Source: JAYOFM01 sp038117225 (GTDB taxonomy: Bacteria; Pseudomonadota; Alphaproteobacteria; Rhodospirillales; Casp-alpha2). From it: a DNA stretch of 64,000 nucleotides. The translations under genes were made by a program, and so were the position numbers. The notes under the pieces were generated by a model. That model made no database searches. It was not told the DNA's origin and saw only the letters and a program-made list of their open reading frames with translations. Below, piece after piece: positions 37,652-49,500 of this stretch. The stretch lies in assembly GCA_038117225.1 (NCBI GenBank), contig JAYOFM010000004.1, positions 6,457 to 70,456 of the forward strand. Reading direction: 5' to 3'. Position 1 is the stretch's first letter; each line of letters begins with the position of its first letter.

Positions 37652-37989
37652 GAGATTCTCTTTTTCTGTTTCGTTCCTTAGGCTTTGTCCACACGGTTAT
37701 TATGGTATCGACCCCGCGATGGCCTATCGTACCGCCTCAAGCATGCGCATGCCACGGCCGGCCGGGCAAGATTACTGGAACATTCGTCATACAGGCCATG
37801 AATTGACGTCATGATCGGCGCCAGCCGTCCAGGATGCCAGGATACGGCGCATTGATGCCGATCGCGACCTCACGGTACAAATTGGCCAAATTGTCACTCA
37901 TGGCGGTGACCACGGACTCGCCGCGGGTTTCTAAGGACATTTGAAGGCGCCTACCCTCATCGACGACCATTTTCATCAGGAGTAGAACC
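37652..37989. other. Intergenic region between Usp and cupin genes
   Basis: A 338-nt divergent promoter region. The plus-strand part ends in CAGGAG, the ribosome binding site of the cupin gene. A minus-strand frame at 37809-38048 encodes a hydrophobic stretch then a charged helix, but it overlaps the cupin start and lacks a ribosome binding site. No terminator or repeat seen. Confidence 0.4.
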
Positions 37990-38403
37990 ATGAAACCAAG
38001 AATCGTCAGGGCCAACGAAGGAGTCACCAAGATCGCCCCGGCCGACAAATTCGTCGGCCAGGTGTTGCAGGATCAGGTCTTCGTGCCGGAAGATCCGTCG
38101 CGCATGCGCGTCACCCGGGTCACCTTCACGCCGGGCGGGCGCACCAACTGGCACGCCCACGCGGTCGGCCAGGTGCTGTACGTGCTGTCCGGCGTCGGCC
38201 GCTACCAACTGGACGGTCACCCGGTGGCCGAAATCCGCCCCGGCGACAGCGTCGTCATTCCGCCCCAGACTCGCCACTGGCACGGCGCCGCGCCGGACCA
38301 GATGATGTGTCACCTGGCGCTGTCGGAATCCGACGACACCGGCGCCGCCACCGAATGGCTGGAACCGGTCAGCGAGGAGGACTACGCAGCGGCGCCGGCC
38401 TAG
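37990..38403 (+). CDS. Cupin-domain protein
   Basis: A 137-residue single cupin. Metal-binding motif 1 is WHAHAVGQVLYVLSGVG (His-x-His, then Gln in place of the usual Glu), and motif 2 has PGDSVVIPPQTRHWHG with the third His. The family includes small dioxygenases, isomerases and the AraC-linked carboxymuconolactone-type cupins; the activity cannot be told. CAGGAG precedes the ATG by 6 nt. It sits between two Usp genes, so stress-linked expression is plausible. Confidence 0.9.
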   Translation: MKPRIVRANEGVTKIAPADKFVGQVLQDQVFVPEDPSRMRVTRVTFTPGGRTNWHAHAVGQVLYVLSGVGRYQLDGHPVAEIRPGDSVVIPPQTRHWHGAAPDQMMCHLALSESDDTGAATEWLEPVSEEDYAAAPA

Positions 38404-38520
38404 AACGGCCCTCCCCTCCCATAGAGCGGCGGGCACGGACCTGAGGGAGATCAATGACCTGGGTGGAGGGGCCGTCTAGGCTGAGTCGTTGCCCCATCAA
38501 TCGCAAACCCAGGAGGCATC

Positions 38521-39372
38521 ATGAAACGGCTATTGGTTCCGATGCTCGGTGACAACCTGGATGATGCCGCGCTCAGCGCCGCCGCGGCGGTCGCCCGGAA
38601 GGGCGGCGGTCATATCGATGCCCGCTTGTTTCGACGCAATCCCATCGACGCCATTCCCCATATGGGGGAGGCCGCGAGTACCGCGGCCGTCAACGGTTTT
38701 CTGGAGGCCGCGCAAGAGGTCGCGAGGGAATGCCTCGAAACCGCTCGGACCACGTTCGAGACTTGGAGTACGAGAGAGCAAATCACTGTCGGCGAGGGCA
38801 TCGCCGACACGGTCACGTCGGCGAATTTTCGAGAGATCGTCGGCCCTCTTCACGACACGCTCATCGGACCGGTCCGCCTGGCCGATATGTGTATTCTCGC
38901 GCCGACTCCAAGCGACGAACGCGTCGACCGGGAAATGATCATGCACGCGGCGCTGTTTGAATCCGGCCGGCCGGTCCTGGTGGCGCCGGCCGTCGCTCCA
39001 CAGGGAATCGGCCGGCGGATCGTGGTGGCGTGGAACGGATCGCAAGAGGCCGCGCGCGCCGTCGCGGTGGCCATGCCGCTGCTACAGGCGGCCGAGGCGG
39101 TCTTCGTGGTCACCGCGCGCGTGGATGACGACGCGCCCAGCCCCACCGATCTGGTGAGAACATTGGAAATCAACGGGATCCAGGCATCGGGGTCGACGGT
39201 CACCGCCACGGACGACGTCGCGGCGGTTCTGGTGGCCGAAGCGCGGAAGCTCAACGCCGATCTGTTGGTGATTGGCGCCTACAGCCACAGCCGACTGCGC
39301 GAATTCGTCCTTGGCGGCGTAACCCGCGACCTCATTGAAAGCGTCGAACTGCCGGTTCTGATGGTGCATTGA
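38521..39372 (+). CDS. Tandem-domain universal stress protein
   Basis: A 283-residue Usp-like protein starting MKRLLVPMLGDNLDD and ending with the typical LVIGAYSHSRLREFVLGGVT and LPVLMVH, closely similar in C-terminal form to the 36767-37651 Usp. The first half is degenerate (no clear ATP loop). AGGAGG lies 4 nt before the ATG. Upstream, 38404-38520 is a short gap with an imperfect long inverted repeat of uncertain meaning. Confidence 0.87.
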   Translation: MKRLLVPMLGDNLDDAALSAAAAVARKGGGHIDARLFRRNPIDAIPHMGEAASTAAVNGFLEAAQEVARECLETARTTFETWSTREQITVGEGIADTVTSANFREIVGPLHDTLIGPVRLADMCILAPTPSDERVDREMIMHAALFESGRPVLVAPAVAPQGIGRRIVVAWNGSQEAARAVAVAMPLLQAAEAVFVVTARVDDDAPSPTDLVRTLEINGIQASGSTVTATDDVAAVLVAEARKLNADLLVIGAYSHSRLREFVLGGVTRDLIESVELPVLMVH

Positions 39373-39646
39373 GCCGCCGACCGGGGCCACCATGGCCCCG
39401 ACCCGCTCGCCCCGTGCGGCGTGGATCGCGGGCTGACAGCCGGTCATGGATGCGTTAAACGTTACGATCCAACCACCATCCTTGGACGCCTTCATGAGGA
39501 AATCGAGCGCCTAGCTGGTTCATGGGGATTAAGGGATGCGATATTGGCCCATGCGATCTTCGTTGAACATTCGCGCCTTCGTCGCCGACGCCATTCGCGC
39601 TATGACTGGATGTAAGGGGTAACGTCTTGATTACCGAAGCAATTCA
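39373..39646. other. Intergenic region between Usp and receiver genes
   Basis: A 274-nt gap. A GTG-initiated frame at 39421-39615 is open on the plus strand but has poor coding character and no ribosome binding site. Nothing else was identified. Confidence 0.35.
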
Positions 39647-40270
39647 ATGACGAAACGGGATCGCATATTATTCACGGACGACGACGACGCCGTATTGAAT
39701 GCGTTGCGCGAAAACCTTCAAGGCATGGCGGGCGAGTGGGACATGGCCTTCGCCCATGGTGGCGAGGAGGCCTTGGCGCGATTGCGGGAAGGTAACTTCA
39801 GCGTCATCGTCTCCAATCTCGATAACCGGATCATGGACGGCGAGACATTGATGGATCGGGTGCGCCAGGAAGCACCCGAGGCCGCGCGCGTGATCCTGTC
39901 GTCGCGCCCCGACGTGGCGCGCCTGCATCGCGTCGCCGATGACGAGCATTTCTATCTGCGCAAGGGATGTTCGTTCGAAGAGTTTGTCTCCGCGATCCGT
40001 GATGCCTGTGAGTTGCATCGTTGGATGCGGGAGCATCCGCGCCCGATGTCGACCGACGATATCAAGGAAATCTTGATCGACTTCTTCTCCAATCAACTTC
40101 TGCGGCAACATTTGACACTCCAGGACGTCCCGGAGCGCCTGCGTCCACATATTTCGCGCGAAATCCTCGACATCGTCGCACCGGTCGCGTCCGATCGTCT
40201 CGACGTCGCCGAACCGAGGATGCGCGACGACTCATGGGTAAAGGAATCCGGCTGGCCCGACGATATTTGA
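39647..40270 (+). CDS. Receiver-domain protein lacking the phosphoacceptor Asp
   Basis: A 207-residue protein. Residues 1-120 form a CheY-like receiver with an acidic cluster DDDD at 11-14, MDG at 63-65 and the conserved Lys at 106 (YLRKGC). The phosphoacceptor position reads VSN57 where relatives have VSD, so classic phosphorylation looks impossible, unless Asp59 serves. Residues 120-207 are a helical output of unknown type. The start has no strong ribosome binding site. It is a stand-alone gene with no kinase near. Confidence 0.75.
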   Translation: MTKRDRILFTDDDDAVLNALRENLQGMAGEWDMAFAHGGEEALARLREGNFSVIVSNLDNRIMDGETLMDRVRQEAPEAARVILSSRPDVARLHRVADDEHFYLRKGCSFEEFVSAIRDACELHRWMREHPRPMSTDDIKEILIDFFSNQLLRQHLTLQDVPERLRPHISREILDIVAPVASDRLDVAEPRMRDDSWVKESGWPDDI

Positions 40271-40420
40271 CCCGCTGCCGCCTGAGCGGCGCGATACCGG
40301 GGCGCGAGGCCGTGCGCGTTTTTGATATCTCATGGACAACTATTCCCGCTGGCCTTGCGGATTTCGGTTGACTCTTCTTGAATATGTTCTATATTTGTTC
40401 CTTTCGTTATAGGAGGCGTT

Positions 40421-40981
40421 ATGATGAGTGAATTATCACGCCGCGCCGACGCGTTCGCCATGCCAGTGTCAGACCGGGCGCCGTTGCCGGGCCTGGCGAC
40501 GGATTTGCCGCCGGTGTCGATGGAGGAAGACCGTGGCGACGAGGATGAGAACGAGGTCAGGGACGATCACGCGGGCGGGCTGACGGAGCGGCATGAGCGG
40601 TTCTGTCGCGCCTTTGTCGCCACCAGCAACGGCGCGCGGGCGGCGCGGGAGGCCGGGTATGCGGAGACCGGGGCGCGCCGGCAGGCGCACCGGTTGCTGC
40701 GGCGGCCCGAGGTGCGTCGCCGGGTGCGCGATCTGCGCCACGCCATCGCCGAGGACAGTTGCCTCGACGCCATGGTGCTGATGGCGAAGCTAGAAAGCGT
40801 CTATCGCAAGGCGCTGGAAAACCATCATTTCCACGCGGCGACGCGGGCGGTGGAAGTCCAGAGCCGGCTCGCCGGCCACCTCGTCGACCGGCGCCGGGTG
40901 ACGATGCACGACGGCGTTCGCGATGACGCGGCTGATGGCGCGCCGGCCGACGTGACGTGGCCGGGGAACGCGGCAAAATGA
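40421..40981 (+). CDS. Orphan terminase-small-subunit-like protein
   Basis: A 186-residue protein whose centre matches phage terminase small subunits (Terminase_2 type): LTERHERFCRAFVATSNGAR followed by AAREAGYAETGARRQAHRLL and PEVRRRVRDL. This fold binds DNA. No large subunit, portal or capsid gene is near, so it is either a prophage remnant or a domesticated regulator. The N-terminus is disordered and acidic. GGAGG precedes the first ATG (two ATGs in a row). An AT-rich patch lies just upstream. Confidence 0.8.
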   Translation: MMSELSRRADAFAMPVSDRAPLPGLATDLPPVSMEEDRGDEDENEVRDDHAGGLTERHERFCRAFVATSNGARAAREAGYAETGARRQAHRLLRRPEVRRRVRDLRHAIAEDSCLDAMVLMAKLESVYRKALENHHFHAATRAVEVQSRLAGHLVDRRRVTMHDGVRDDAADGAPADVTWPGNAAK

Positions 40982-41178
40982 CTACACATGTCCACATTTT
41001 CCGACCAGAAACGGCATGAATTATTGAATATCAACGGGTTAGTCTGTTTCAAGCGGCCGAAAACGTCCTCGAAACGGCTCGGAACGTGGTGATTTGCGTT
41101 TGCAAGCGGGCTTTTAACGGTTAAACGGAGCGCCCGATTGAGCGGCCGATTTGCGGTCCGATGACAGGAGTAGCGGCC

Positions 41179-42153
41179 ATGGCGGCCAAGGTATTCATCG
41201 ACGGCGATGTGGGAACCACCGGTTTGCAGATTCGGCGGCGGCTCGAAGGCCGTGGCGATCTGCAACTGATCCGGCTGCCCGACGAACGGCGCAAGGACTT
41301 GGATGCCCGTCGCAACATGCTGGCCAAGGCGGATATCGCCATCCTGTGCCTGCCCGATGACGCGGCGCGCGAGGCGGCGGCCATGGCGGCGGAACTGGGC
41401 GATGGCGCGGCGCGGCTGATCGATGCCTCGACGGCGCACCGGGTCGCCGACGACTGGGTCTACGGCATGCCCGAATGGGAGACCGAGCAGCCGGCGCGCA
41501 TTGCCGCCGCGGCGCGGGTGTCCAATCCCGGGTGCTATGCCATTTCCTCGGTCGCCATGCTGCATCCGCTGATTGTCGCCGGCATCCTGCCGGCCGACCA
41601 TCCGGTCACGCTGAACGCGGTGTCCGGCTATTCCGGCGGCGGCAAGGGCCTGATCGGCAAGTTCGAGGACGGCGCCGACGCCGAGCACGCGAACACCGCG
41701 TACTTCGTCTACGGCCTCGGCCTCGGCCACAAACACGTGCCGGAAATCCAGCGCTGGAGCGGGCTCGACCTGCCGCCGCTGTTCATGCCCAGCGTCGGCC
41801 GTTATCGCCAGGGCATGATCACGCAACTGCCGCTGGTGCTCGGCGCGCTGCCCGGCTCGCCGACGCCGGGCGATATTCATGCGGCGCTGGCCGATCACTA
41901 TGCCGGCTGCCGTTTCCTGACCGTCGCCGGCATGGATGACGCGGCGGCGTTGAGCGAGCTGAACCCGGAAGCGCTCAACGGCAGCAATGAACTGCGCCTG
42001 CATGTCTTCGCCAACGCGGCGCGCGGCCATGTGGTGATCGCCGCGCTGATCGACAATCTCGGCAAGGGCGCGTCGGGGCTGGCGGTGCAGAACCTTAATT
42101 TGATGCTGGGCGTCGATGAGGCGACCGGGCTGACGGATTCGGTGCTGCTCTAA
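41179..42153 (+). CDS. argC: N-acetyl-gamma-glutamyl-phosphate reductase, type 2
   Basis: The enzyme makes N-acetylglutamate semialdehyde in arginine biosynthesis. The 324-residue length marks the shorter ArgC branch. The NADP-binding start is KVFIDGDVGTTGLQIRRRL. Catalytic Cys119 is in VSNPGCYAISSVAM, followed by NAVSGYSGGGKG, and the His region HKHVPEIQ lies in the second half. AGGAG sits 8 nt before the ATG at 41179; an ATG at 41161 lacks one. It converges with parE. Confidence 0.95.
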   Translation: MAAKVFIDGDVGTTGLQIRRRLEGRGDLQLIRLPDERRKDLDARRNMLAKADIAILCLPDDAAREAAAMAAELGDGAARLIDASTAHRVADDWVYGMPEWETEQPARIAAAARVSNPGCYAISSVAMLHPLIVAGILPADHPVTLNAVSGYSGGGKGLIGKFEDGADAEHANTAYFVYGLGLGHKHVPEIQRWSGLDLPPLFMPSVGRYRQGMITQLPLVLGALPGSPTPGDIHAALADHYAGCRFLTVAGMDDAAALSELNPEALNGSNELRLHVFANAARGHVVIAALIDNLGKGASGLAVQNLNLMLGVDEATGLTDSVLL

Positions 42154-42202
42154 CCGCGGCGCGTTTACCGGCGGCCAGCGGGGCCGGCGCCTGAGGGGAA
42201 AC

Positions 42203-44308
<2,106 letters not shown>

Positions 44309-44403
44309 TGCGTAAGAAGATCTCCGCCCGAATCATATTTCACGATACAGTAGGTCGGATGATGCCCAAATGACAAGATATTGTGTTTTGAAAGGATGAT
44401 TCC

Positions 44404-44835
44404 ATGGCCGATACGGCATCCGGCAAGACTGGCGGCGCGGCTGGCAACGGGGCTGGCGAGCCGCGCGGCGAATTGTCGCTGCGCACGCTGGCGATGCCGG
44501 CCGACACCAATCCGTCGGGCGATATTTTCGGCGGCTGGGTGATGGCGCAGATGGATATCGCCGCCGGCATCACCGCCGGCGCGCGGGCGCGCGGCCGCGT
44601 CGCGACGGTCGCCGTGACCGGATTCAGCTTTCACAAACCGATCCACGTCGGCGACGTGGTGTGCTGTTACACGGAAGTCGAAAAGATAGGCCGCACCTCG
44701 ATCACCATGCATGTGGAGGCGTGGGCGCTGCGGCGGCGAGAGGCAGGCGTTCGGGCCAAGGTGACGGAAGGAACCTTCACTTTCGTCGCCCTCAACGAAG
44801 ACGGATCGAAGCGTCCGGTTCCCGACGAAGCGTGA
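44404..44835 (+). CDS. YciA-type acyl-CoA thioesterase
   Basis: A 143-residue hotdog-fold thioesterase that hydrolyses acyl-CoA. After a Gly/Ala-rich lead, it has LRTLAMPADTNPSGDIFGGW with the active-site Asn/Asp and then MAQMDIAAGITAGARARGR, as well as FHKPIHVGDVVCCYTEV. AAAGGA sits upstream of the ATG. It is divergent from parE, with 95 nt between starts that must hold both promoters. Confidence 0.93.
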   Translation: MADTASGKTGGAAGNGAGEPRGELSLRTLAMPADTNPSGDIFGGWVMAQMDIAAGITAGARARGRVATVAVTGFSFHKPIHVGDVVCCYTEVEKIGRTSITMHVEAWALRRREAGVRAKVTEGTFTFVALNEDGSKRPVPDEA

Positions 44836-44880
44836 ACCCGGGTTGATCTTCGCGGCTGGTTTCGTAAGCTTGGCGGCTCC

Positions 44881-45276
44881 ATGAACACATGGGTGACGAT
44901 CATGCGAAAAATAACTCTCGCGGCGATGCTGATGACGATGCTTTCTTCGGGCGCCGTCGTGGCCGGACCACCGTCGGTCCTCGACGCGCAGGTGACGGCC
45001 AACCCGGGCGGCACCTATTCGTTCTCGGTCACCATCACCCACAAGGACGAAGGCTGGACCCACTACGCCGACGCCTGGGAAGTGCTGGACGAAACCGGCA
45101 AGATTCTGGCGACGCGGACGCTGTATCATCCGCACGTGGATGAACAGCCGTTCACCCGCTCGCTGGCCCGCGTCGTCGTGCCGATCGGCGTGCGCAAAGT
45201 GACCCTGCGGGCCCGTGACAGCGTCCACGGCTATGGCGAGCGCACGCTGGAGGTGACGCTGCCGCCCCGGCGCTGA
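44881..45276 (+). CDS. Exported protein of unknown function, 131 residues
   Basis: A signal peptide is obvious (KITLAAMLMTMLSSGAVVAG), followed by a beta-sandwich-like chain with TYSFSVTITHKDEGWTHYAD and ending in GERTLEVTLPP. Related small periplasmic proteins exist in alphaproteobacteria without known function. Start could be the ATG at 44881 or one seven codons later at 44902. It lies 45 nt after the thioesterase gene and is probably co-transcribed. Confidence 0.75.
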   Translation: MNTWVTIMRKITLAAMLMTMLSSGAVVAGPPSVLDAQVTANPGGTYSFSVTITHKDEGWTHYADAWEVLDETGKILATRTLYHPHVDEQPFTRSLARVVVPIGVRKVTLRARDSVHGYGERTLEVTLPPRR

Positions 45277-45325
45277 TCTGGTCGCCTGCCCTTGGCGTTG
45301 TTTCATCGCGATTGGAAATACGCAA

Positions 45326-45352
45326 CGGGCCGCCCCCGGTGGAGGCGGCCCG
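45326..45352 (-). terminator. Hairpin after glnA
   Basis: A 9-bp GC-rich stem (CGGGCCGCC at 45326-45334 with its complement at 45344-45352) and a 9-nt loop. It lies 44 nt past the glnA stop, between convergent genes, and may serve both. There is no long T-tract. Confidence 0.55.
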
Positions 45353-45395
45353 CGCAATCATCACATTGATCGGAGAATGGATCAGCCCGTAGAGA

Positions 45396-46817
45396 TCAGG
45401 ACGAGTAGTACATCATGAACTCAACCGGATGCGGGGTGTGTTCGAAGTTGTAGACTTCCTCCCACTTCAGATCGATGTAGGCGTCAATCTGGTCGTCGCT
45501 GAACACGTCGCCCTTCTTCAGGAAGTCGCGGCCCGCATCGAGTGATTCAAGCGCTTCGCGCAACGAACCGCACACTGTCGGCACGCCGGCCAGCTCTTCC
45601 GGCGGCAGGTCATAGAGGTCCTTGTCCATGGCGTCGCCCGGATGGATCTTGTTCTGAATGCCGTCGAGGCCGGCCATCATCATCGCCGCGAACGCCAGGT
45701 AGGGGTTGGCCAACGCATCCGGGAAGCGAACCTCGACCCGCTTGCCCTTGGGCGACGAGGCGAATGGAATGCGGCACGACGCGGAGCGGTTGCGCGCCGA
45801 ATAGGCCAGCAGCACCGGCGCCTCGAAGCCCGGGATCAGCCGCTTGTAGCTGTTGGTACCGGGATTGGTAAAGGCGTTCAGCGCCTTGGCGTGGGCGATG
45901 ATGCCGCCGATGTAGTGCAGCGCCATGTCGGAAAGATCGGCATAGCCCGATCCGGCGAACAGCGGCTTGCCGTCCTTCCAGATGGACTGGTGGGTGTGCA
46001 TGCCCGACCCGTTATCGCCCGCCACTGGCTTCGGCATGAACGTCGCCGTCTTGCCGTAGGTGTGTGACACCATGTGGGTGCCGTACTTGTAGATCTGCAG
46101 GTTGTCGGCGGCACCGACCAGAGTTGAGAATTCCATGCCGAGTTCATGCTGACTGGGCGCGACCTCGTGGTGGTGCTTGTCCATGCTGAGACCCATTTCC
46201 TTCAGCACGGTAACCATTTCGGCCCGCAGGTCATGCGCCGAGTCGACCGGCGGCACGGGGAAGTAACCGCCCTTCACCCCAGGCCGGTGGGCCAGATTGC
46301 CCTCGTCCATGATGGCGCCGGACACGTACGGCCCTTCCTCGGACGAAATTTCGTAGAAGGCTCGCTGCATCTGAACGTCGAAACGAACGTCGTCGAAGAC
46401 GAAGAACTCGGCTTCGGGGCCGAAATAGGCGGTATCGCCGATTCCGGTCGAACCGAGGTACGCCTCGGCCTTGCGCGCCACCGAACGGGGGTCACGGTTA
46501 TAAGGCTGACCGGTGGTCGGCTCGTAAATGTCGCAGATCAGGATCAATGCCGGCTGCGCCGCGAACGGATCCATCACCGCCGTCGTGGCGTCGGGGATCA
46601 GCGCCATGTCGGATTCGTTGATCGCCTTCCAGCCGGCGATGGACGAGCCGTCGAACATGATGCCATCGGTGAACGAATCCTCATCGACGAATGGCGAGGT
46701 CATGGTCAAGTGCTGCCATTTGCCGCGCGGATCGGTGAAACGGAGGTCGACGAAATCGATGTCGTCATCCTTCAAGAGCTTGAGTACATCCGCCGGGGTC
46801 TTGCAATTCAACGACAT
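45396..46817 (-). CDS. glnA: Type I glutamine synthetase
   Basis: A 473-residue GSI enzyme converting glutamate and ammonia to glutamine. Motifs in order: [20 protein letters not shown], the metal region [57 protein letters not shown] and [19 protein letters not shown]. Tyr402 in [10 protein letters not shown] is the adenylylation site, so GlnE control is expected. AGGAAGGA precedes the ATG. It follows glnB by 124 nt. Confidence 0.97.
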   Translation of the reverse strand: MSLNCKTPADVLKLLKDDDIDFVDLRFTDPRGKWQHLTMTSPFVDEDSFTDGIMFDGSSIAGWKAINESDMALIPDATTAVMDPFAAQPALILICDIYEPTTGQPYNRDPRSVARKAEAYLGSTGIGDTAYFGPEAEFFVFDDVRFDVQMQRAFYEISSEEGPYVSGAIMDEGNLAHRPGVKGGYFPVPPVDSAHDLRAEMVTVLKEMGLSMDKHHHEVAPSQHELGMEFSTLVGAADNLQIYKYGTHMVSHTYGKTATFMPKPVAGDNGSGMHTHQSIWKDGKPLFAGSGYADLSDMALHYIGGIIAHAKALNAFTNPGTNSYKRLIPGFEAPVLLAYSARNRSASCRIPFASSPKGKRVEVRFPDALANPYLAFAAMMMAGLDGIQNKIHPGDAMDKDLYDLPPEELAGVPTVCGSLREALESLDAGRDFLKKGDVFSDDQIDAYIDLKWEEVYNFEHTPHPVEFMMYYSS

Positions 46818-46941
46818 GGTTAGGTTCCTTCCTGGTTATCCGTATGGCTTGAATGTCTGTCTAATGGTCATTCCGGCTCCCGGGTATATGGGGCGGGAAA
46901 TACGAACTGTCATGATTCAGGGGGCGGTGGCAGCCCCGCAG

Positions 46942-47633
<692 letters not shown>

Positions 47634-47659
47634 AAAAAGGCCCGCCAATGGCGGGCCTT
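47634..47659 (-). terminator. Intrinsic terminator of the rplM-rpsI operon
   Basis: Minus-strand stem of 10 bp (AAGGCCCGCC with its complement) and a 3-nt loop, followed directly by a T run at 47638-47634. It lies 31 nt after the rpsI stop. A textbook Rho-independent terminator. Confidence 0.92.
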
Positions 47660-47689
47660 CCTCGAAATAGAAATCGTGTCTGAAACGGA

Positions 47690-48217
47690 TCAGCGTTTCG
47701 AGAACTGGAAGCTACTGCGGGCCTTGAGCTTGCCATATTTTTTGCGCTCGACGACGCGGCTGTCGCGGGTCAGGAAGCCGACCTTCTTCAGCGGCGGCCG
47801 GAGGCCCGGCTCATACAGGGTCAATGCCTTCGAGATGCCGTGGCGCACGGCACCGGCCTGTCCGGAAAGGCCACCGCCCTTGACGGTGCAGATGACGTCG
47901 TACTGTCCGGTCCGCTCGGTCACATCAAACGGCTGGTTGATCATCATGCGCAACACCGGACGCGCGAAATAGCGTTCCTGATCACGGCCATTGACGGTAA
48001 TGGTCCCCGGCCCCGGCTTGATCCAGACACGGGCGACCGCATCCTTGCGCTTGCCGGTGGCGTAGGAACGGCCGTGGGCATCGATCTGCGGTTCGGTCGG
48101 CGTGGCGCTGACGGTTTCAACCTCGGCCGGTATGCCGGCGGCGACGGCCGCGGCTTCGGCGGCTGCCGGGTCAATCAGCTCCTTGAGGTCCTCGAGGGTC
48201 TTGGTTTCCTCGGCCAT
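47690..48217 (-). CDS. rpsI: 30S ribosomal protein S9
   Basis: A 175-residue S9 with an acidic, Ala-rich N-terminal extension of about 48 residues, common in this part of the alphaproteobacteria. The conserved part runs from [18 protein letters not shown] through [19 protein letters not shown] to the C-terminus [20 protein letters not shown] and the universal SKR end. It starts 4 nt after the rplM stop. Confidence 0.98.
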   Translation of the reverse strand: MAEETKTLEDLKELIDPAAAEAAAVAAGIPAEVETVSATPTEPQIDAHGRSYATGKRKDAVARVWIKPGPGTITVNGRDQERYFARPVLRMMINQPFDVTERTGQYDVICTVKGGGLSGQAGAVRHGISKALTLYEPGLRPPLKKVGFLTRDSRVVERKKYGKLKARSSFQFSKR

Positions 48218-48221
48218 GGGA

Positions 48222-48686
48222 TCAGACGCTCCTCTTATTCTTGGAATTCATCGCGGCAACATCCAGCACTTCCGGCTGCTGCCCCGCGTGGGGATGGTCA
48301 GCACCAGCATAAACATGCAGTTTGCGCATCTGCTGGCGGCCCATTGGATTGCGGCTGATCATCCGTTCGACGGCCTTAATGACGACCCGTTCCGGGTGCT
48401 TGCCACCAAGGACATCGCCGGCGGTAACGCCCTTGATGCCGCCCGGAAAGCCAGTGTGACGGTAGTAGACCTTATCGGCGAGCTTGTTTCCGCTCAGGTG
48501 TACTTTCTCGGCATTAATGACGATGACATTATCGCCGCAATCGATATTCGGCGTGAACATCGGCTTGTGTTTGCCACGCAGACGCAGGGCGATCACGGAG
48601 GCCATGCGGCCGAGTACCAGGTCCTCTGCATCGACCAGATACCACTTGCGATCGACGTCGCTTGGTTTGGCGGAATAGGTTTTCAT
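48222..48686 (-). CDS. rplM: 50S ribosomal protein L13
   Basis: A 154-residue L13. [51 protein letters not shown] and [13 protein letters not shown] are in the usual order. ATG at 48686 has GAGG about 8 nt upstream. It heads the rplM-rpsI operon, with its own sigma-70 promoter 90 nt upstream. In many relatives argC follows; here argC is 5.5 kb away on the opposite strand. Confidence 0.98.
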   Translation of the reverse strand: MKTYSAKPSDVDRKWYLVDAEDLVLGRMASVIALRLRGKHKPMFTPNIDCGDNVIVINAEKVHLSGNKLADKVYYRHTGFPGGIKGVTAGDVLGGKHPERVVIKAVERMISRNPMGRQQMRKLHVYAGADHPHAGQQPEVLDVAAMNSKNKRSV

Positions 48687-48775
48687 CAACGGAGCCTCGA
48701 TATCGTTCGGCGAAATGGAATAGTTTTCGTCGGCGACGCCAAATAGATGCTAGGGCGGATGCCGAGCGCGGGGGT

Positions 48776-48804
48776 AGATAGCCGCCAACCCTGACCGCTG
48801 TCAA
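48776..48804 (-). promoter_or_regulatory. Sigma-70 promoter candidate for rplM-rpsI
   Basis: Minus-strand TTGACA at 48804-48799, a 17-nt spacer and CTATCT at 48781-48776. Start of transcription is expected near 48769, giving an 83-nt leader for rplM. Confidence 0.7.
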
Positions 48805-48845
48805 CAATAATAGTCGTTTAAATTCCTAGCTTTACAGATGCGGTA

Positions 48846-49337
48846 TTATAATACCTCGCCAGAAGTCACCTGCCATTCCGGCGGCAAGGAGTAGGTTCCC
48901 GTGGCGTGAGCGACCGCGTCATCGAAGCCGTCCGAATGGATCGTCACCTCGACCACCGCCAGACGCTTGCCGAGTTTCATCAGGCGGCCATCGGCGATCA
49001 TGTCGCCAGGCTGCGGTCGATGCAGGAAATTGACGTTGAAACTGGTCGTCACCGCCATCTTGACGATACCGATAGCGCTCAGCACCACGGCGTACATACA
49101 CGCGTCCGCCAGCGCCATCATGAAGGGACCGGCGATGGTGCCACCAGGGCGCAGCATATTGGGTTTGTAGGCGAGCCGCATGGATGCCGCGCCAGCACCA
49201 ACCGCGTCAGCCCACATCATGCCATCGGCCCAGGGGATTTCATGGCGCAAAAGATCATTGAACTGGTTGATGGTAATGCGGCTAACCGGCGGTTCCACCT
49301 GAATTTTCGATTGGCGCGCCTCGCCGGTACCGTTCAT
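48846..49337 (-). CDS. PaaI-family hotdog thioesterase
   Basis: A 163-residue hotdog protein: LRLAYKPNMLRPGGTIAGPF, then MMALADACMYAVVLSAIG, then TTSFNVNFLHRPQPGDMIAD and VEVTIHSDGFDDAVAHATG. The catalytic residues are typical of PaaI-type acyl-CoA thioesterases, but the substrate is unknown. ATG at 49337 gives the family length. It diverges from the enoyl-CoA hydratase-like gene, 163 nt apart. Confidence 0.9.
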   Translation of the reverse strand: MNGTGEARQSKIQVEPPVSRITINQFNDLLRHEIPWADGMMWADAVGAGAASMRLAYKPNMLRPGGTIAGPFMMALADACMYAVVLSAIGIVKMAVTTSFNVNFLHRPQPGDMIADGRLMKLGKRLAVVEVTIHSDGFDDAVAHATGTYSLPPEWQVTSGEVL

Positions 49338-49500
49338 GATCACGCGATTCCACTTTGCGTTACTGATCGTGGCACGGTATTTTACGTTTACGTCAACGTC
49401 AACGCCTGCGGTCTGTTGCCTGTCTTGACCGCGCGACGGCCGACACGGCACAGTGAGACGACGCAACAACGGCCCGAATTTCCGCGCAGGAATTGATGCC

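Noticed and set aside
37809..38048. Minus-strand frame of 79 codons with a hydrophobic start
   Set aside because: It overlaps the cupin start, has no ribosome binding site and no conservation cue.
39421..39615. GTG-initiated 64-codon frame
   Set aside because: No ribosome binding site and unusual composition; probably non-coding.
48842..48855. Perfect 14-nt palindrome GGTATTATAATACC
   Set aside because: It overlaps the stop of the thioesterase gene, lacks a T-tract and is too short and AT-rich for a confident terminator or operator call.
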